6,502 nucleotides of DNA, from positions 1 to 6,502 of the forward strand of contig DASXIW010000304.1 in the NCBI GenBank assembly GCA_036497785.1, given 5' to 3'. The notes under the pieces were generated by a model. It was not told the DNA's origin, made no database searches, and was given only the letters and a program-made list of their open reading frames with translations. The position numbers were made by a program, and so were the translations under genes. Of the stretch, positions 5,904 through 6,502 are shown piece after piece. Source of the DNA: DASXIW01 sp036497785 (lineage in GTDB: Bacteria > Pseudomonadota > Alphaproteobacteria > Acetobacterales > Acetobacteraceae). Position 1 is the stretch's first letter. Each line of letters begins with the position of its first letter.

Positions 5904-6149
5904 GACGTGCCTTCTTTCTTGTGCCAGGGATTCTTGTGAGACGGATTTGATCATGCGCCGGTTGACGATTTTCACGCGAGTTCCCGGCACCGCGCGGTGT
6001 GGAGCGCGGGTGCGGGCGGATGCTGGCGGGCTGCGCCCATGGTTTAGGCATTTGTTTTTTGCTGGCAATTGCATAGCAGGGTTGAATAACCCCTCGGCGA
6101 TATTGCTCTAATGCGACTGTGACACATTCCTGTATATCTCAGGTGGGCT
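5904..6149. promoter_or_regulatory. Divergent intergenic region, DUF3553 / chpT-like
   Basis: These 246 nt should contain promoters for both flanking genes, but I can name none with confidence. Visible elements are a stem-loop GGGTT-GAAT-AACCC (6079-6092), a near-palindrome with TGCT/AGCA arms around GCAATTGC (6060-6078, arms offset by one base), and the second copy of ATATTGCTCTAA (6100-6111). A weak minus-strand promoter candidate, TTGCCA then 16 nt then TAAACC, reads toward DUF3553 from about 6070. No gene is seen here. Confidence 0.4.
6100..6111 (+). repeat. 12-nt box ATATTGCTCTAA, copy 2
   Basis: Identical to the minus-strand box at 987-998 and again located in a divergent intergenic region, 38 nt before the GTG start of the ChpT-like gene. 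A 5-bp stem-loop (6079-6092) lies 7 nt before it, as an inverted repeat does near copy 1. Confidence 0.3.
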
Positions 6150-6502
6150 GTGGCGGGCAGAACTGAAGCGGGCCATCCCCTCCTGCCGACGGGCTGCGCC
6201 TGGCGGCGCTGCTGGCGATTCGCCTGTGCCATGACATCAGCGGACTGCTGGGCACGCTGATGGGCTCGCTGGAGCTGGTGACCGAGGACCCTGACAGCGC
6301 CGGCGAGGCGCTGCAGCTGGCCAGCGACGTTTCGTTCGCGCTGGTTCGCCGCCTGCGTTTGCTGCGCGCCGCCTGGGGCGGTGCCACGGGATCGCTGGAT
6401 ATGGCCGCGTTCCGCGCCATGGCCGCCGAACCGACGGGGCGGCGGCTGGTGTTCGAGCTGGACGTGCCGGACCAGACCCCCATATCTGGACGGCCCCCTC
6501 CT
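6150..6502 (+). pseudogene. ChpT-like histidine phosphotransferase, partial, frame broken
   Basis: The clear coding frame runs from 6167 with LRLAALLAIRLCHDISG, then LLGTLMGSLELV and LASDVSFALVRRLRLLRAAWGG. This is the helical-hairpin H-box of ChpT-family phosphotransferases; the His in LCHD (6230-6232) is the phosphoacceptor. In Caulobacter ChpT passes phosphate from CckA to CtrA and CpdR. That frame has a stop at 6164-6166 and no ATG/GTG/TTG before the H-box. The best start, GTG at 6150, has AGG (6141-6143) 6 nt before it but is in another frame. One more C in the CCCC at 6177-6180 would join them as VAGRTEAGHPPPADGLRL. After 6476 the frame reads TPISGRPPP with atypical codons, while the neighbouring frame reads YLDGPLL with normal codons, suggesting a second indel. 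The gene runs off the right edge; the C-terminal ATPase-like half is not seen. The family is clear, but whether the breaks are real or errors is open. Confidence 0.72.

Noticed and set aside
5962..5990. TTGACG at 5962-5967 as a plus-strand -35 element
   Set aside because: No -10-like hexamer occurs 16-18 nt downstream (the bases are CGGCAC and neighbours).
6139..6483. Minus-strand frame of 114 codons at the right edge
   Set aside because: Ser/Arg-rich product opposite the clear ChpT-like H-box frame.

Overview
The window is a GC-rich stretch of bacterial chromosome, with strongly G/C-ending codons throughout. The protein families (an Atm1-type ABC exporter, a ChpT-type histidine phosphotransferase, a stand-alone DUF3553 protein, and an L28 of alphaproteobacterial type) point to an alphaproteobacterium. 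Rhodospirillales/Acetobacteraceae is my best guess, but it is inferred from protein flavour only. I see no tRNA, rRNA, insertion sequence, phage gene or CRISPR array, so this reads as core chromosome rather than an island.

Left part (1-3283). A minus-strand Nudix hydrolase of the DUF4743 type (115-975) is divergent from an Atm1/HmtA-type half-transporter ABC exporter (1094-2959). Their 118-nt intergenic region holds an inverted repeat and a 12-nt box that recurs near the right end. The exporter is followed, after a stem-loop, by a small acidic protein with one hydrophobic segment (3017-3283) and a very strong Shine-Dalgarno; the two probably share a transcript. Bases 1-114 show no convincing gene.

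Middle (3284-3790). A textbook single-gene unit for ribosomal protein L28 (rpmB): a sigma-70-like promoter at 3328-3356, a strong ribosome binding site, the 101-aa gene, and an intrinsic terminator with a UUCG tetraloop and T-run.

Right part (3791-6502). A short orphan sensor histidine kinase (3826-4667) is broken by an apparent one-base deletion just before its ATP-binding glycine box. It converges on and overlaps the end of moaA (4638-5624, minus strand), which makes the first intermediate of molybdenum cofactor synthesis. Upstream of moaA on the same strand is a 64-aa DUF3553 protein (5709-5903). Divergent from that, and running off the right edge, is a ChpT-like histidine phosphotransferase (6150-6502). 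Its SD-supported GTG start is one base out of frame with the clear H-box, and a further frame change near 6480 is likely.

The main oddity is this last region: all two or three apparent frame breaks lie in homopolymer runs inside the two phosphorelay genes, while the five other protein-coding genes are open throughout. This is either a cluster of sequence errors or real decay of a phosphorelay; the sequence alone does not decide. I found no clearly novel multi-gene system.
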